Assembly (NCBI GenBank): GCA_036852015.1
Contig: JAANDG010000050.1
Location: forward strand, 186,001-250,000
DNA: 64,000 bases
Reading direction: 5' to 3'
Source of the DNA: Pelodera strongyloides
Taxonomy: Eukaryota > Nematoda > Chromadorea > Rhabditida > Rhabditidae
The position numbers and the translations under genes were made by a program. Shown piece by piece: positions 31,334-42,302 of this stretch. The notes below the pieces were generated by a model, which searched no databases, was not told where the DNA came from, and worked only from the letters and a program-made list of their open reading frames with translations. The first letter of the stretch is position 1; the number at the start of each line of letters is the position of its first letter.

Positions 31334-31506
31334 TTAAAGTGAAATGCTAGCCTCTTGTGAAAATTTGCATATGATAAGCAAATATGTTATGTATCCTATG
31401 CTAATTTTGTACGACTGCCGTGGACGAGCGTACAAAATTAGCATAGGATACATAGGATCTGCTTATCATATGCAAATTTTCCATAGGGGCTAGCATTTCG
31501 CTTTAA
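31334..31506. repeat. MITE1 with a paralogous empty site
   Basis: TTAAAGTGAAATGCTAGCCT to GGCTAGCATTTCGCTTTAA. The duplicated segment at about 60755-60770 reads straight from GAATATATTTT into ACAAACATTC without it, so insertion followed the segmental duplication (or excision occurred in the other copy). Confidence 0.9.
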
Positions 31507-31780
31507 CAAACATTCAAATAAATATGATAAAGAAAAAAATCAAAGCAACGAGAAATCACAGGTACTTCCCGGGTACTAGAATAATACGTGGACCCCGAAC
31601 CAAGCATACCATTTTCTTAAAATAAATATTTTATTTAGATAAAATTAATAAAAAGTCCTAAAGATGCTTGTTAGAGTTAGCGAGCGAATCCCCGTGAGAC
31701 GGGTACTTTAATTTTCAACTACACAAGCTATTACGCTCGCAAGTGGAGGGAAAAAGTTGATCGAAAAATAATCACATAAC

Positions 31781-31954
31781 ATGTCACGTTTCAAAACTTT
31801 GTTCTTAATTACTGCTTACTTACAATTAGTGGAGATTGTTATTAATCCTGCGGAAAAGAACGCCAAATACATATTTCTTCATTCTGAAGCATTTGATAAG
31901 TGGGACTATGATATATTGCATAAATGGTTAAGTCGTAAAGTGCACTTAAACTAA
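31781..31954 (+). CDS. candidate small secreted peptide (57 aa)
   Basis: Short open frame with a basic-hydrophobic start (MSRFKTLFLITAYLQ) that could be a signal peptide, then a charged segment with NPAEKNAKYIFLHSEAFDKW. The duplicate at 61077-61226 keeps the frame to the same Trp and then stops (49 aa), with two substitutions. The duplication is young, so this conservation is weak evidence. No family recognised; may not be a gene. Confidence 0.3.
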   Translation: MSRFKTLFLITAYLQLVEIVINPAEKNAKYIFLHSEAFDKWDYDILHKWLSRKVHLN

Positions 31955-34499
31955 AGTTAAAGATAGTATTTCAAAATGGAATAACATGAAGACTGTTTTC
32001 CTCTTGGAGACAATTAAAAAAGTTCATGATCTCTAAACAAGCTATGCTTATATTCTGTATTCCATTTGTCAAAAGTGCAAAATATCCAAAAATTGAACTT
32101 CTGCTCCAATTTCCGAGTAGCGTACGTAGTCCATAAGAACACAATTAGGACGTGCACAACAAGTAATTATATGTAATTATAAAATGATGTAGCGGCCCTG
32201 TCTAATGTGTTACATAATTGGGAAACCCTCTGTTCTTCTACTGCACGTTTCCCGCGAAACAAAAATAAATCCCGCGTTTCCTGGCATGCTAACACCCAAT
32301 CCCACGCAATAAGAAAAGTCGCATGTTTCCTGACAGATTAGCCAATCATATCCCGCAATTAAACATAGGCAAGGCCTTGTGTTAGCGGCAAGGCCCCTAA
32401 TTAGCGCTCGCACTAAAAACCGAATCCCGCGTTTCCCGCTTGTTTGGGAGGAAACATGGGATTACGATTATCGCTAAACTGCGAATGAGGAACATAGCAA
32501 GACTGCACAATTGAGAAGCATAACCAATTTTTGCAGTACTGTATTTTGGATGTTCATTTACGATAAACGGCTCGGCATGGAAGGAGAAGTCACTGATTTT
32601 TTTCTCTGTAGACATCAGGCACAGAGTAAAAGATAAATATAATCTTTTGTTTTATTTGTGGTGATGCGCTTGCGCAACGGGCACACAATTTCAGGTGGCA
32701 CAGCTGTTCGTGAGACGCACTTTTTGCGCCCTCTAAAAGTGCCTCTATACTTTATACAAACTTTCGCGCACACCTCGCGCACTCTGGCACACCATGATAG
32801 AGGATATAGTTGTACAGTACCCATTTTACAAACCAGGTACAATAATTCTTTTAAAAAAAAAAACAAGTAAACAGTGGTGCTGATTAACGGGACGCTATTA
32901 TTGCCTGAGTTACGCCTGAAACAACCACGTTTAAAGCGAAATACAGGCCGGTTTTTGACACACATCGGATAGACCAGCCTTTTTATGCAGCTTATGCAAA
33001 TGAAAATAAATTAGAATAAAAAAATCGAGCTAAAATCGAGCAAATTAGCATAAATACGTAAGAATTCAGTTGTCCAAGATTCGTTTCAAAAACCGGCGAT
33101 ACTGTAAAAGAAACCTCCGCAAAATCAACATTTGAAAGCCATCGCCGAGATGGAATGACGCCCCCTTGTAACTTGTATATTTAGTTTATAACCAAATTTG
33201 CTTTGCGAGAAATTTAATTTACACAATGTGCATCAAAATTCATGTGCTCTCAAAATCTAAAGTCTACGAAAAACGATGAACTGCGGTACAGTCCAACAAA
33301 AAAAACTAACTACACAACGCAAAAGAATTAAGTTTCTCATGCGCAAACCGATAAAATGCATTAGAAAACCGTCAGATGTAAAGATTTACTACTGCTTATG
33401 CGGTAGCGAAAACTTTAAAGCGAAATACCGGCCGGTTTTTGAAACGTATCGAGTGAATACTCCCTGCTTTCCTATGCTTCATATGCAAATGAGCAAAAAT
33501 TTGAATAAAAAATAGACCCCAATAGACCCCTTTTAGCATAACTGCATAAGTTATGCTAAAAGCAATAAAAATTTATTGCGATTTGCAATCGCAATAAATT
33601 CAAGTAAAACACAAATTCATCGTAACCCGTATCTACGTGCTAATTTGCGTAATTTAATAGAAATCGCCAGCCAACAACTCGTGGATGTGGAAAAACTTTG
33701 CCTCAAATTGCATTGGTTATCCCAATTAAAATTAGTGCATAATATTATGCATTCTATATAGCCTGTTGCCTATTACTGATTAACACAATAAATAACGTTT
33801 TTTTCGCATTCCTGGAGCTCGCCTGCATCTACTACGTGAACAATGGTGGAGGTAGACAGTTTTTGTTTATTGTTTTGAAAATGTATGAAACATTGCAAAC
33901 ATTGTAAATGTTCTTCTGTTGTTATTCTGAGGTAATGCACGAAAAGTCTTTATTGCGGCGAAACACTCAAGCTTACTGCACTTACTGGTGAACTGATTTC
34001 TAGCAAGTTATTCCTTTTTTCTTTTTTCTCAATTAAACTCAAGCTTATCGTTGGATGTGGCTTAATTTGCCAACCTTATATCATCATTTTATATGATGCA
34101 CACTTATATATAATGTATCAATACATTATTATTATAAACAGAGAAATTTCGGTAACTGTATACAAAAAAAAATCACCTAGCCAAAATAATTAGGGATTTT
34201 CTTCGGCTGAAACACAAATATTTTCACAAGGTACTCAATTCAGATAATACTGAAGCTGTCGGGTACCTCATTTTTCATTTATAAAGTTACTAGTCTCACT
34301 GACAGCGGGATGCCTGCAGTGTGACCACAGTGAACTATATAAAGTTGGGGGAATATGGAAAAGGCGCTTTTATGAGAGAGAGAGAGAGAGAGGTAGAGAG
34401 AGAGAGAGAGAGAGTGTTGCGAAAGACTGCTTTACTTCATCTGCGTACTTACCGGTTGATTTGAATTTGACTCTTCCATTATCATATTTCTTTTTGCAG
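31955..34499. other. spacer before the collagen gene
   Basis: Contains MITE2 remnants at 32931-33103 and 33415-33553 and a (GA)n run at 34374-34417. An unassigned GC-richer block at 32210-32900 shows open frames on the minus strand that are also present at 61500-62120; I cannot support a gene there. Confidence 0.5.
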
Positions 34500-34512
34500 A
34501 ATTCATAAAACT
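34497..34512 (+). promoter_or_regulatory. likely trans-splice acceptor and leader of the collagen gene
   Basis: TTTCTTTTTGCAG ends at 34499, 13 nt before the start codon at 34513, with no obvious upstream exon. This is the usual layout of a spliced-leader acceptor. Confidence 0.6.
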
Positions 34513-37500
34513 ATGAAAATAGAAGAAAATCGTCTGATCGCATTGTCACTTTTCGCTTGTGTGACCGTTCTAGTTGGGGCTTTATTTTCTATTATTCGTC
34601 TATCGATTGATATCCAAAATTATCAAGAAAATATGTTAGAAGAATTGGACGGATTTCAGGCAAGCGAATATTGAAATCACATTTTTTTTTGAAATCCGCC
34701 ATGTTTCACTAAATATATTTATTACTTCTTTCACTGGCTTCAGTACTCGAATTTATTAGATTATGAATACTGTCGAAAACCAGAAAGCACGAGCAAACAT
34801 AAATATTTTCAAAGCACCATGAATGTTTGTAAATGCTTCACAGAACTTAGAGGTGCAATTTATCAACAACATATGATTCACCACTCCGATTCCGTCGGGG
34901 AAATATTCCCTGGGGAGAGAAAATCGCATTTTAATGTGAGACGCAGAGAAAAAGACGGGGAATTCCCCATAGGAAATTGAGTATTAGTGAATATGGCCTC
35001 AGAAAGCAGAACAAACATAAATATTTTCAAACAATCATGAATGTTTGTAAATGCTTCGCACAACTTATTCTTCTGAGAGGTGCAATTTATCAACAGTACC
35101 TGATACTCGAATTTTTCCCATTCCTTTGAATAATCAATAAACTAGTCGAGCCTAATCGATGGACGAACCCTTTCTGTATTATTCCAGCACGACGCTACAA
35201 ACTTATGGCAAGCCCTTATTTCTGAGTCGCGGTCTTTCACAAATAGACACCGTCGTGGTACAGATGATGATTTCTTCCCTATCGCACAACCACTTGAAAT
35301 ACATGAAGAGAAAACTACAAAGGATTTTGTCGGTAACATTTTTGTTGTATAACTGGACCGTATTCCTGTCGAGCATTCTCGAACTCCTCATATGCGAGCG
35401 AAAAGAGCGCCGTTGGTGCGCCAACTGGAATCGAACTCCTTTTGACGCCGTCCGCGAGGGACGCCGCGAACCCTACTACTTTGATTTCTGCGCGGTTTTT
35501 CATCACAGTAGGCTACATCACATTTGCGGTGCTTCACTCGCTGCGTTTAGAAAAATGTCACAAATTGTTTTCTTTTTTTTTGGAAATGCTCCCATTGCTT
35601 GTTGCAAATGAAACTCAGAATGTCGTTAAATATATTTACGAATAAATGAATGAATTTAGTGGAACGTCCTTCCTATTCTTCGTATTCATATTTGCATCGT
35701 CCGGCCCGCCCGATTTCATATCCTTCTCCTTCTATTCCGGCTCCACCACAGTATCCATCCACACCAAATCCGTGTCCCAGAGGCCCACCTGGACCAAGGG
35801 GGACTACTGGGTACTCTGGTCAAGATGGACCTCCAGGTGGCGGAATATTTACAACACAAAACTATCGCGATATTTGCAATCTTACAGCATACTTCAGGAA
35901 TGTAAGCTATAGCCTTTTTCTACCTGAAAACAAGAAAAATTATGTGTTTTAGGTGATCCTGGTAAACATGGCGCTGATGGAATCGCAATCGCTATACCAT
36001 TGGAATATCCAGGTTGTATACGATGTCCGCAGGGGCCTAGGGGCACTCCGGTAAGGATACTTACATCAACGATATATACTCTGGTCCTCAGGCGCGCATC
36101 GCGGAAATGCGTAGCCGCGTCCGCGGATTGCAAATTTGTATTGAAAAATTCGAGACACAGATGCACCTCTTTTCTGCGTCTCCGCCTTTAACATGCTAAA
36201 AAAAACACCTCTTTTCCGCGGACGCGGTTGCGCATTTCCGCGCTGCGCGCCTGAGAACGTAGTAGCAGTGATGAAATATTGCATGTATTATGCCACAACA
36301 GCTATGAAACGTATGTTGGGCATCGAAATAGACATGTTTTGTATGCAGTATGCAAAGTGTGAAATATGCTATCTATTCAACAGTCATTTGCATATAATAC
36401 ATGGAAATGAATTCGCCCATATATCCATATCACTTAATTTCAGGGCGACCCAGGAAGGGAAGGCATACCTGGGCAAGATGGCGAACCGGGCGTTATGGGA
36501 CCGCCGGGTAGAAATGGACGTCCGGGACTTGCTGGACCAAATGGATTTCAAGGAGACCCTGGGTTACCTGGAGAGCCTGGACAGAGAGGAAAGCCAGGTG
36601 CGATAATTCTTATCCTCTAAGGTTTTCTACTTCGAGTCGAAACAGTCGACATACCATCGGAACAAGTCTCACTTTGAGGTGTTTAGGTGATTTATCCGCT
36701 CGGACAATCAATTTTCCCGGACGACAGGGTGCAGAAGGTGGCACGGGGCCAGTGGGGGACCCCGGTCAAGATGGCCTTCGAGGAAGACCTGGCCGTTTAG
36801 GCGAAGGGGGCCCAGAGGGACCACCGGGAAATCCGGGACAACCGGTAAGCCTGCATTCATTTTTCTAGAACTTTCTGTACTTCGAAATATAATAAATTGC
36901 TACTTTATGCAAGGCACCGCTAGAGGAGAGGGTATGAAATTTAAATAAATCTTTTTTTTTAATATTTTATCCTCCAAGAGCATGCACCATTATTCAAGGG
37001 TGGTACAATACAGTTTCAATGTGAGCTTGTGACTTATGACTTGTTCCGCAGCGGACCTGGGCCACCCAGCCCCAATACATATACATCTGATACCAGGGAC
37101 GACCTGGCGGTGACGGCTATGTCGGACAACCGGGAATACCTGGGGAGAATTCTGACTACTGTAAGTGTCCGGTTGTGATTCCAAGACCAGCTTACGCACA
37201 ACCACCACCTACTGTTGTGTCGGAATACCCGAAGGTGAGTAGCCCTTGCAATTGAAGAGATAATCACTAAGTAAAAAATATTACCTTGGTATGTTCTATG
37301 TACTGTACCACGCAGAAATGCTGTATTAGTTGATACGAGCCCGGTTTAGTTACCCATGTTTGAGGTATAGACTACTGCCGAAAAGTTGACAATAGAGATC
37401 AGCAGTGTTGTCATTTTTGGCTGGGATTCGTTCACAAGCATGCATCTTCACATATTTGTATACAATGATAGAAAGTGAATAATTTCAATACCGCTTCAGG

Positions 37501-37793
37501 TGGCCACTCCCTTTACACCCCAAGCTCCGCCTCCAGTGGCTCAGATGCTCCCGCCCCAACCCCAGATGCCTCCTCCCATTGGTCCCCAGGGTTACCAGCA
37601 AGCTCCACCTCCTGGTCCAGTTACAGTACCCTTTCAAGGACCCTTCGCCCAGCCACGATATAACACGTCACCCTTCAGTTCTCCAATGAGAAGACCAAGT
37701 TTCATACCACAAGCGTTTGGACCCCAATTCAACCCACAGCTACGACCACAAATGTTCAGAAATAACGCGCAACAAAACCCATTTTTCGGATAG
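34513..37793 (+). CDS. cuticle collagen with long Pro/Gln-rich C-terminus
   Basis: Extracellular structural collagen of the cuticle, about 436 residues. Eight exons: 34513-34659, 35188-35332, 35660-35836, 35953-36050, 36444-36597, 36687-36844, 37097-37234, 37500-37793; phases 0,1,1,0,1,0,0. Residues 1-49 are the membrane-spanning N-terminal block ([20 protein letters not shown]). R69-H-R-R72 is a furin-type cleavage site. Gly-X-Y blocks are split by short Cys-containing gaps ([16 protein letters not shown]), then a last Cys pair (DYCKCP). The final exon encodes about 97 Pro/Gln-rich residues ([19 protein letters not shown]), longer than the usual short tail. Intron 1 uses a GC donor (CAG|GCAAGC), supported by phase. 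A poly(A) signal is at 37874. The right-edge duplication suggests a second copy. Confidence 0.92.
36078..36262. repeat. GC-rich palindromic MITE in a collagen intron
   Basis: ACTCTGGTCCTCAGGCGCGC to GCGCTGCGCGCCTGAGAAC. Closest relative is at 3398-3606; both share the AAAAATTCGAGACACAGA block. Confidence 0.8.
36975..37060. repeat. dispersed repeat, diverged copy
   Basis: AAGAGCATGCACCATTATTC to TTCCGCAGCGGACCT resembles the repeats at 10985 and 60318. It ends about 36 bp before collagen exon 7. Confidence 0.5.
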
Positions 37794-37873
37794 AATAAGC
37801 CTAAGTTCTCGCTATCGGAGCGCATTAATTGAACATGCATAGCATATGCATAGACCGCATAGATACCTTCTCT

Positions 37874-37879
37874 AATAAA
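37874..37879 (+). terminator. poly(A) signal of the collagen gene
   Basis: AATAAA, 81 bp after the stop codon. Confidence 0.75.
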
Positions 37880-38004
37880 GCAATTTTATTCAATTTCTTC
37901 TCACGATATGAATGGAAAAGAACATACACTACACCATTTAGAAACATTTGCTTTGCTCCACGTTGAGCTATTTGTTTAAAACTCTTCTCTAAACGAATTG
38001 AGCT

Positions 38005-38056
<52 letters not shown>

Positions 38057-39017
38057 AGAGAGAGAGGGAGAGAGTGAGCGAGAGAGGGAGAGAAGAGAGA
38101 GTGAGAGTTTTCAGATTTTTTTATGCCGAAGCGAAAGCTGCTTGACAAAATATTGTTAAAAAAAACTCTAATACAGCTCCTCCGCTTGCCTTGAGTTGCA
38201 TTTCTGTCCCTTCCTCTCCATTAGACTCAGACTCGCGCCTTCAAAATGCACTTTTTGCTACTCTAACGACGATGTCAAAAACGTAACGCAAAATCCGTCA
38301 AGATACCCAATAATCACTAATGGGGTTTCCAAGTATGGTGAAAATTTACAGTATATTGGAACTACACGATAATATTTTTTTATTTTTCATATTATATATG
38401 CAGGTTTCGTGCAGAAATACGGTAGTATTGACAGAATCGCACCGAGTTTTTGGGATACTGGAAACCTAGAAATACCACGCACAACGCAAAACATTGCTCC
38501 ACGTAACCAGGAATAGTAGTGCTGAAACTGTGCATATTAGTGAAAAAAGAGTTGTACTGTAGGTGTACATTTATCGTTTAAATAATCTGCCCGAATTCGT
38601 TGTTCGTTCATTAGCGTAGTGTCCGGCGCTGTAGGAAGCAACTGTGCGTCGAGCTCTGATCTGGTTTTTTCTGATCTAATTATTTTTTAAATCAAGATAT
38701 CGATAGATAATTAGAAGAAGCTGATTTCAGTTATCTAGTTGTCCATAACATGTTGTCCACCCTGGCCAAGTCTGGTGAGGATCCGCCCACTTTGGGCCGA
38801 AAGTTGACTGCCCCCGTTCTGCAATAATAGCACCAGTTTTTTAGTAATCTCCTTGAAAGTTTCTGTTTTGTTTGGTTCCTCTATGATTGGACATTCCGTT
38901 CGTTAGAGCTGTCTATTGGAATGCGTGTGTTCCAATCCTGTATTTTGTCCGTTTTGTACTTGAGTAATAACAAGTTTTGTTTTCATTTTCTTAGTTCCAG
39001 GGATCTGTTTAACTGCA
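37880..39017. other. intergenic with GA repeats
   Basis: A long interrupted (GA)n block at about 38007-38106. The region 38580-38900 upstream of the CPSF-73 fragment may include its original leader; TTAGTTCCAG ends at 39000, 17 nt before the ATG. Confidence 0.5.
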
Positions 39018-39412
39018 ATGGACCACTTAGACAATGAGGACGATCCGAACAGACCTGGAGAAGAGAATTCTGAGATCCTTGTTTTCACTCCACTGTAAGT
39101 TTTTGAACGGTACTTATCTTATTGTCACAGCTTCCACGTAATGATAGGAAGTGTACATTGTGAACTCATTCATCTGAATAATCTGCTTGACTATCCCTTC
39201 TGGCAGGATTGTGTACATGGGAACTGGGAACTCACATTATATACTTTTTTTTAAATGTTGTTTTGATTTAGTGGATCCGGTCAAGAAGTTGGAAGGTCTT
39301 GTCACCTCTTGCAATATAAGGGAAAGCGGATTTTGGTAATTTGTTTTGCTCAACTTTTTGAACGCGACACCTGGCGACTCGACTGTTGCTGAGAAAGTCC
39401 AGTTAAACCTCA

Positions 39413-39539
39413 TAGTGTATTTATCTCCAGTTTCGCGTTTCCATTCCAGTTTCCCATAGTTAAGACGCGCAATTGCCCAACAATTGCACGTCTTAACTAT
39501 GGGAAACTGGAAACGCGAAACTGGAGATAAATACACTAC
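39413..39539. repeat. foldback element in a CPSF-73 intron
   Basis: AGTGTATTTATCTCCAGTTT at the left pairs with AAACTGGAGATAAATACACT at the right, through almost the whole length; centre near GCCCAACAATTG. Confidence 0.85.
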
Positions 39540-40689
39540 CATAAAGATGCAGTACTTTCGTCTCCTTTGTTGTCTTGTTAAATGACTAGCATTACCATTA
39601 GTTTATCTTTTTAATATCCTTCTCATTTAGCTAGATTGCGGGATCCATCCTGGTATGAACGGAGTGGATGCCCTTCCCTTCGTTGACATGGTTGACCTCG
39701 AAAAGATCGATGTTCTACTTGTAAGCTTTTTTATATTGCTGCAGCAACCAGCAGCCGTCTTGTCAATTGCATTAACCAGCTATCGTTATAGCGATACATA
39801 ACTTCTTTGCGATGTATGTACTGAACATGCGAGTTCCCATTTATTATTTGCATTCAATTCTGTGCCGAGAGGAAGAATGGTCTCCTTTTGTTTGTGTGCT
39901 CGTTTGTTATTTACCAGTTAGGTGTATGTTTACAATTGCCGGAAGGACGGAGACCTTTTATGCCTTATTAGTTACCAGCCGGATTAAGACCCCTATGGGC
40001 TCCCAACACGAGGAAATGATTTTTGTTCCCATTGTGTATTGCCGAAAACGATGAAAAGCCTTCGTTTCCGACATTGTGACAAAAACTCTTTCTCCTTTAT
40101 ATAATAAGATCTTCTTTTAGATCACGTACTTTCACTCTGGCGCTCTTTCACGATGCTATTAATGAAGACAAACTTCAAAGGTCGGGTATTCATGAAAAGC
40201 GACCAAGAGTATTTTCCGCCTGCTCATTTCGCAAGGTATGGAGTTAGAGAAATGTTTTGCTAAATTTGCACCTTACTGCTTACTGCAGTGACGCGATTAG
40301 GCTAAATTTATAAATATTGTGATTCGTGCGTGCTTGTGATAGATCGCCATGATGCCATGATTTTGATAAATTTTTAGGTGGCCAAATTTGGTGGATCGGA
40401 CTCGCGAATGTTGTTCACTGAGGATGATATCGATCGGAGTTTTGAGCGAATTGAGGTATTTTTGTCTTCTTTTTTGTTTTTGGAACGATTAAACTCCTTG
40501 TTCTAATTGTTGACAGAAATTCTTCGAATTTGTGTACAACATTGAATTCCATTAGAGGAGTTGAAATGCTCACTTTACAGCGTTTTGATTTACAGTCGGT
40601 CAAATCTGATTTGGTCTAATTGCAGGAAAAGGTATGGGGAGTGCAAAAAAAAGAGCACGTAAAAAAGAACACTATCATGTTTGTTCCCT

Positions 40690-40858
40690 TTAAAGCGAAA
40701 TACCGGCCGGTTTTTGAAACACATCGTGAACAACCGAATTCGTACGTAATTATGCTAATTTGCTCGAATTTTTATTCCAATTTATGCTCATTTACAATTT
40801 ATGCTGCAGAATAATGATGGTGTACTCGCTGTGTTCCAAAAACCGGCCGGCATTTCCC
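40690..40858. repeat. MITE2 in a CPSF-73 intron
   Basis: TTTAAAGCGAAATACCGGCC to AAAACCGGCCGGCATTTCCC. It ends about 10 bp before the acceptor of the exon at 40870. Confidence 0.85.
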
Positions 40859-41821
40859 TTTTCTTCTAGGTCATTGATTTCCGTGTGCAGGCGGTACAGA
40901 TCGACTTGGATGGACTGAAATTTTGCGCCTATGTTGCTGGTTCGTTGTTTATCATTTTCTAACTATTTAAATTTATTTTATAATGTTTCCGGACGATATA
41001 TTCTGAGTTCTGGAACAATTATTATATTTTGTTTCTGTGACCGTGGTTAGTTCGCCAGTCCATTTGGTCAAATATGTTCTTCTGGCTGATCAAAGCTGGC
41101 CAGCCCAGCTACATGTATGTACTGAATCCTGACATTTTCAGGGCACATGCTTGGAGCCTGTATGTTTTTGATCGAAATCGCGGGCAGTAATTTCCTATGC
41201 ACTGGCGACTTTTCCCGCATGGAAGACCGTCATTTGTGTGCCGCTGAGATTCCACCTGTCAGACCAGATGTCGTCATTTCTGTGAGTTTTATTACTCATT
41301 GCGCTGCCTATGCATCGCATCATCTAGGAACGTGAGAAGTGCTGGTACTGTAGCCGCTTCAATTTTCATTTTTGTTTTGTTTTAGTAAATCAGTAGTTCA
41401 ATTGACAATTTTGAATGGCCAGTGATGTACCTTATTTATGCATTTATTATTTCGCGTGCGTGTGAAGCATTGTGATTTTTTTAAGTACGAATTTTTCTTA
41501 AATAAGTAAGAAATAAGGATTTGCCGTCATTTTAGGAGTCAACCTATGGTACGCAGTTGCACAAGGGCCGTGAAGAACGTGAAACGAGGTATATTGATTT
41601 TTCTCGTTATTTTCGCATTCTGTTTCAGTTTCACTATATAACGCGTATCTTGTTTGGCTGCTAATATACCGTTTTAAAGCTATGTCTCACCTGTTTTCTG
41701 AAGCTCGTGTTGATGTAACATTGCCCTTTGTATTTTTCAGGGAGTGGCACATTTTGAGAATACTGGCCCTTGAACTGTGCTCTCCCGACATGCTGCGAAG
41801 TGGTCTGAGCCGAGAATTATT

Positions 41822-41995
41822 GGATGAGCGGGAATCGAACCCAGCGCCTTTGGACTACCGCGTTAACCACTGCGCTACCACCACCCAGTTTTTCGATCAG
41901 AATAAAATTATGAAATTTGGCGTAGGGCTACCAACAATTCCCTTCCCTTATACAATTTGCATTCACTTTCGCATATTTAAACCCTTGGTATGGTA
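41822..41995 (-). repeat. tRNA-derived SINE-like element 1 (head on minus)
   Basis: On the minus strand 41822-41886 reads GGTGGTAGCGCAGTGGTTAA (A-box-like) to GGGTTCGATTCCCGC (B box). The plus-strand side continues with a tail (TTTTTCGATCAGAATAAAAT to TTTGCATTCACTTTCGCATA) shared with element 2. Confidence 0.65.
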
Positions 41996-42130
41996 AATCT
42001 TAAGCTGGGATTGTGGTATTTAACCCCACCCCCTACAGTTTTGTATTTACTCACTGTGTAACGCCTTGGCGTCTTGGCGACCTTAACAGACCTGTCGCCC
42101 ATACGGGTATGCGGTTTGAAACTTTGGCGG

Positions 42131-42302
42131 TGGGTGGCGGTAGCGTAGTGGTTAACTCAGTGGACCGGTAATCCAAAGACGCTGGGTTCGATTCCCGCTC
42201 GTCCAATACCCCAATTTTTCGATCACATTAAAATTCATTGAATTTGGCTTAGGGCTGCCAAAAAGTCCCTTCTACAGTTTGCATTCACTTTCGCATATTT
42301 AA
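42131..42302 (+). repeat. tRNA-derived SINE-like element 2 (head on plus)
   Basis: 42131-42204 reads GGTGGCGGTAGCGTAGTGGT to GGGTTCGATTCCCGCTCGTC. It is followed by ATTTTTCGATCACATTAAAA to GTTTGCATTCACTTTCGCAT, the same tail in the same orientation as in element 1, although the head is inverted there. Confidence 0.65.

Larger units (their letters stand above)
31040..34482. repeat. segmental duplication, left copy
   Basis: Collinear with about 60450-64000. Shared content: receptor exon 1, the small ORF, two MITE2 remnants, the GA repeat and the collagen promoter. The left copy has an extra MITE1. Confidence 0.92.
39018..41588 (+). pseudogene. CPSF3: CPSF-73 N-terminal fragment, catalytic motif lost
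   Basis: CPSF-73 is the metallo-beta-lactamase endonuclease of pre-mRNA 3' processing. Exons: 39018-39094, 39272-39335, 39631-39720, 40121-40235 (damaged), 40378-40455, 40870-40939, 41142-41281, 41536-41588. Clear matches are [88 protein letters not shown] and ESTYGT. In the 40121 exon the zinc-binding HxHxDH region is reduced to TYFHSGAL by a small deletion. Two further indels throw the frame into stops. The flanking exons remain open and in phase. Nothing after the REERE block is found, so the rest of the beta-lactamase, beta-CASP and C-terminal domains are absent. A functional copy presumably exists elsewhere. Confidence 0.85.

Noticed and set aside
32210..32965. Minus-strand frames conserved in the duplicate at 61676-62117
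   Set aside because: Conservation is explained by the recent duplication; no splice plan, motif or start context supports a gene.
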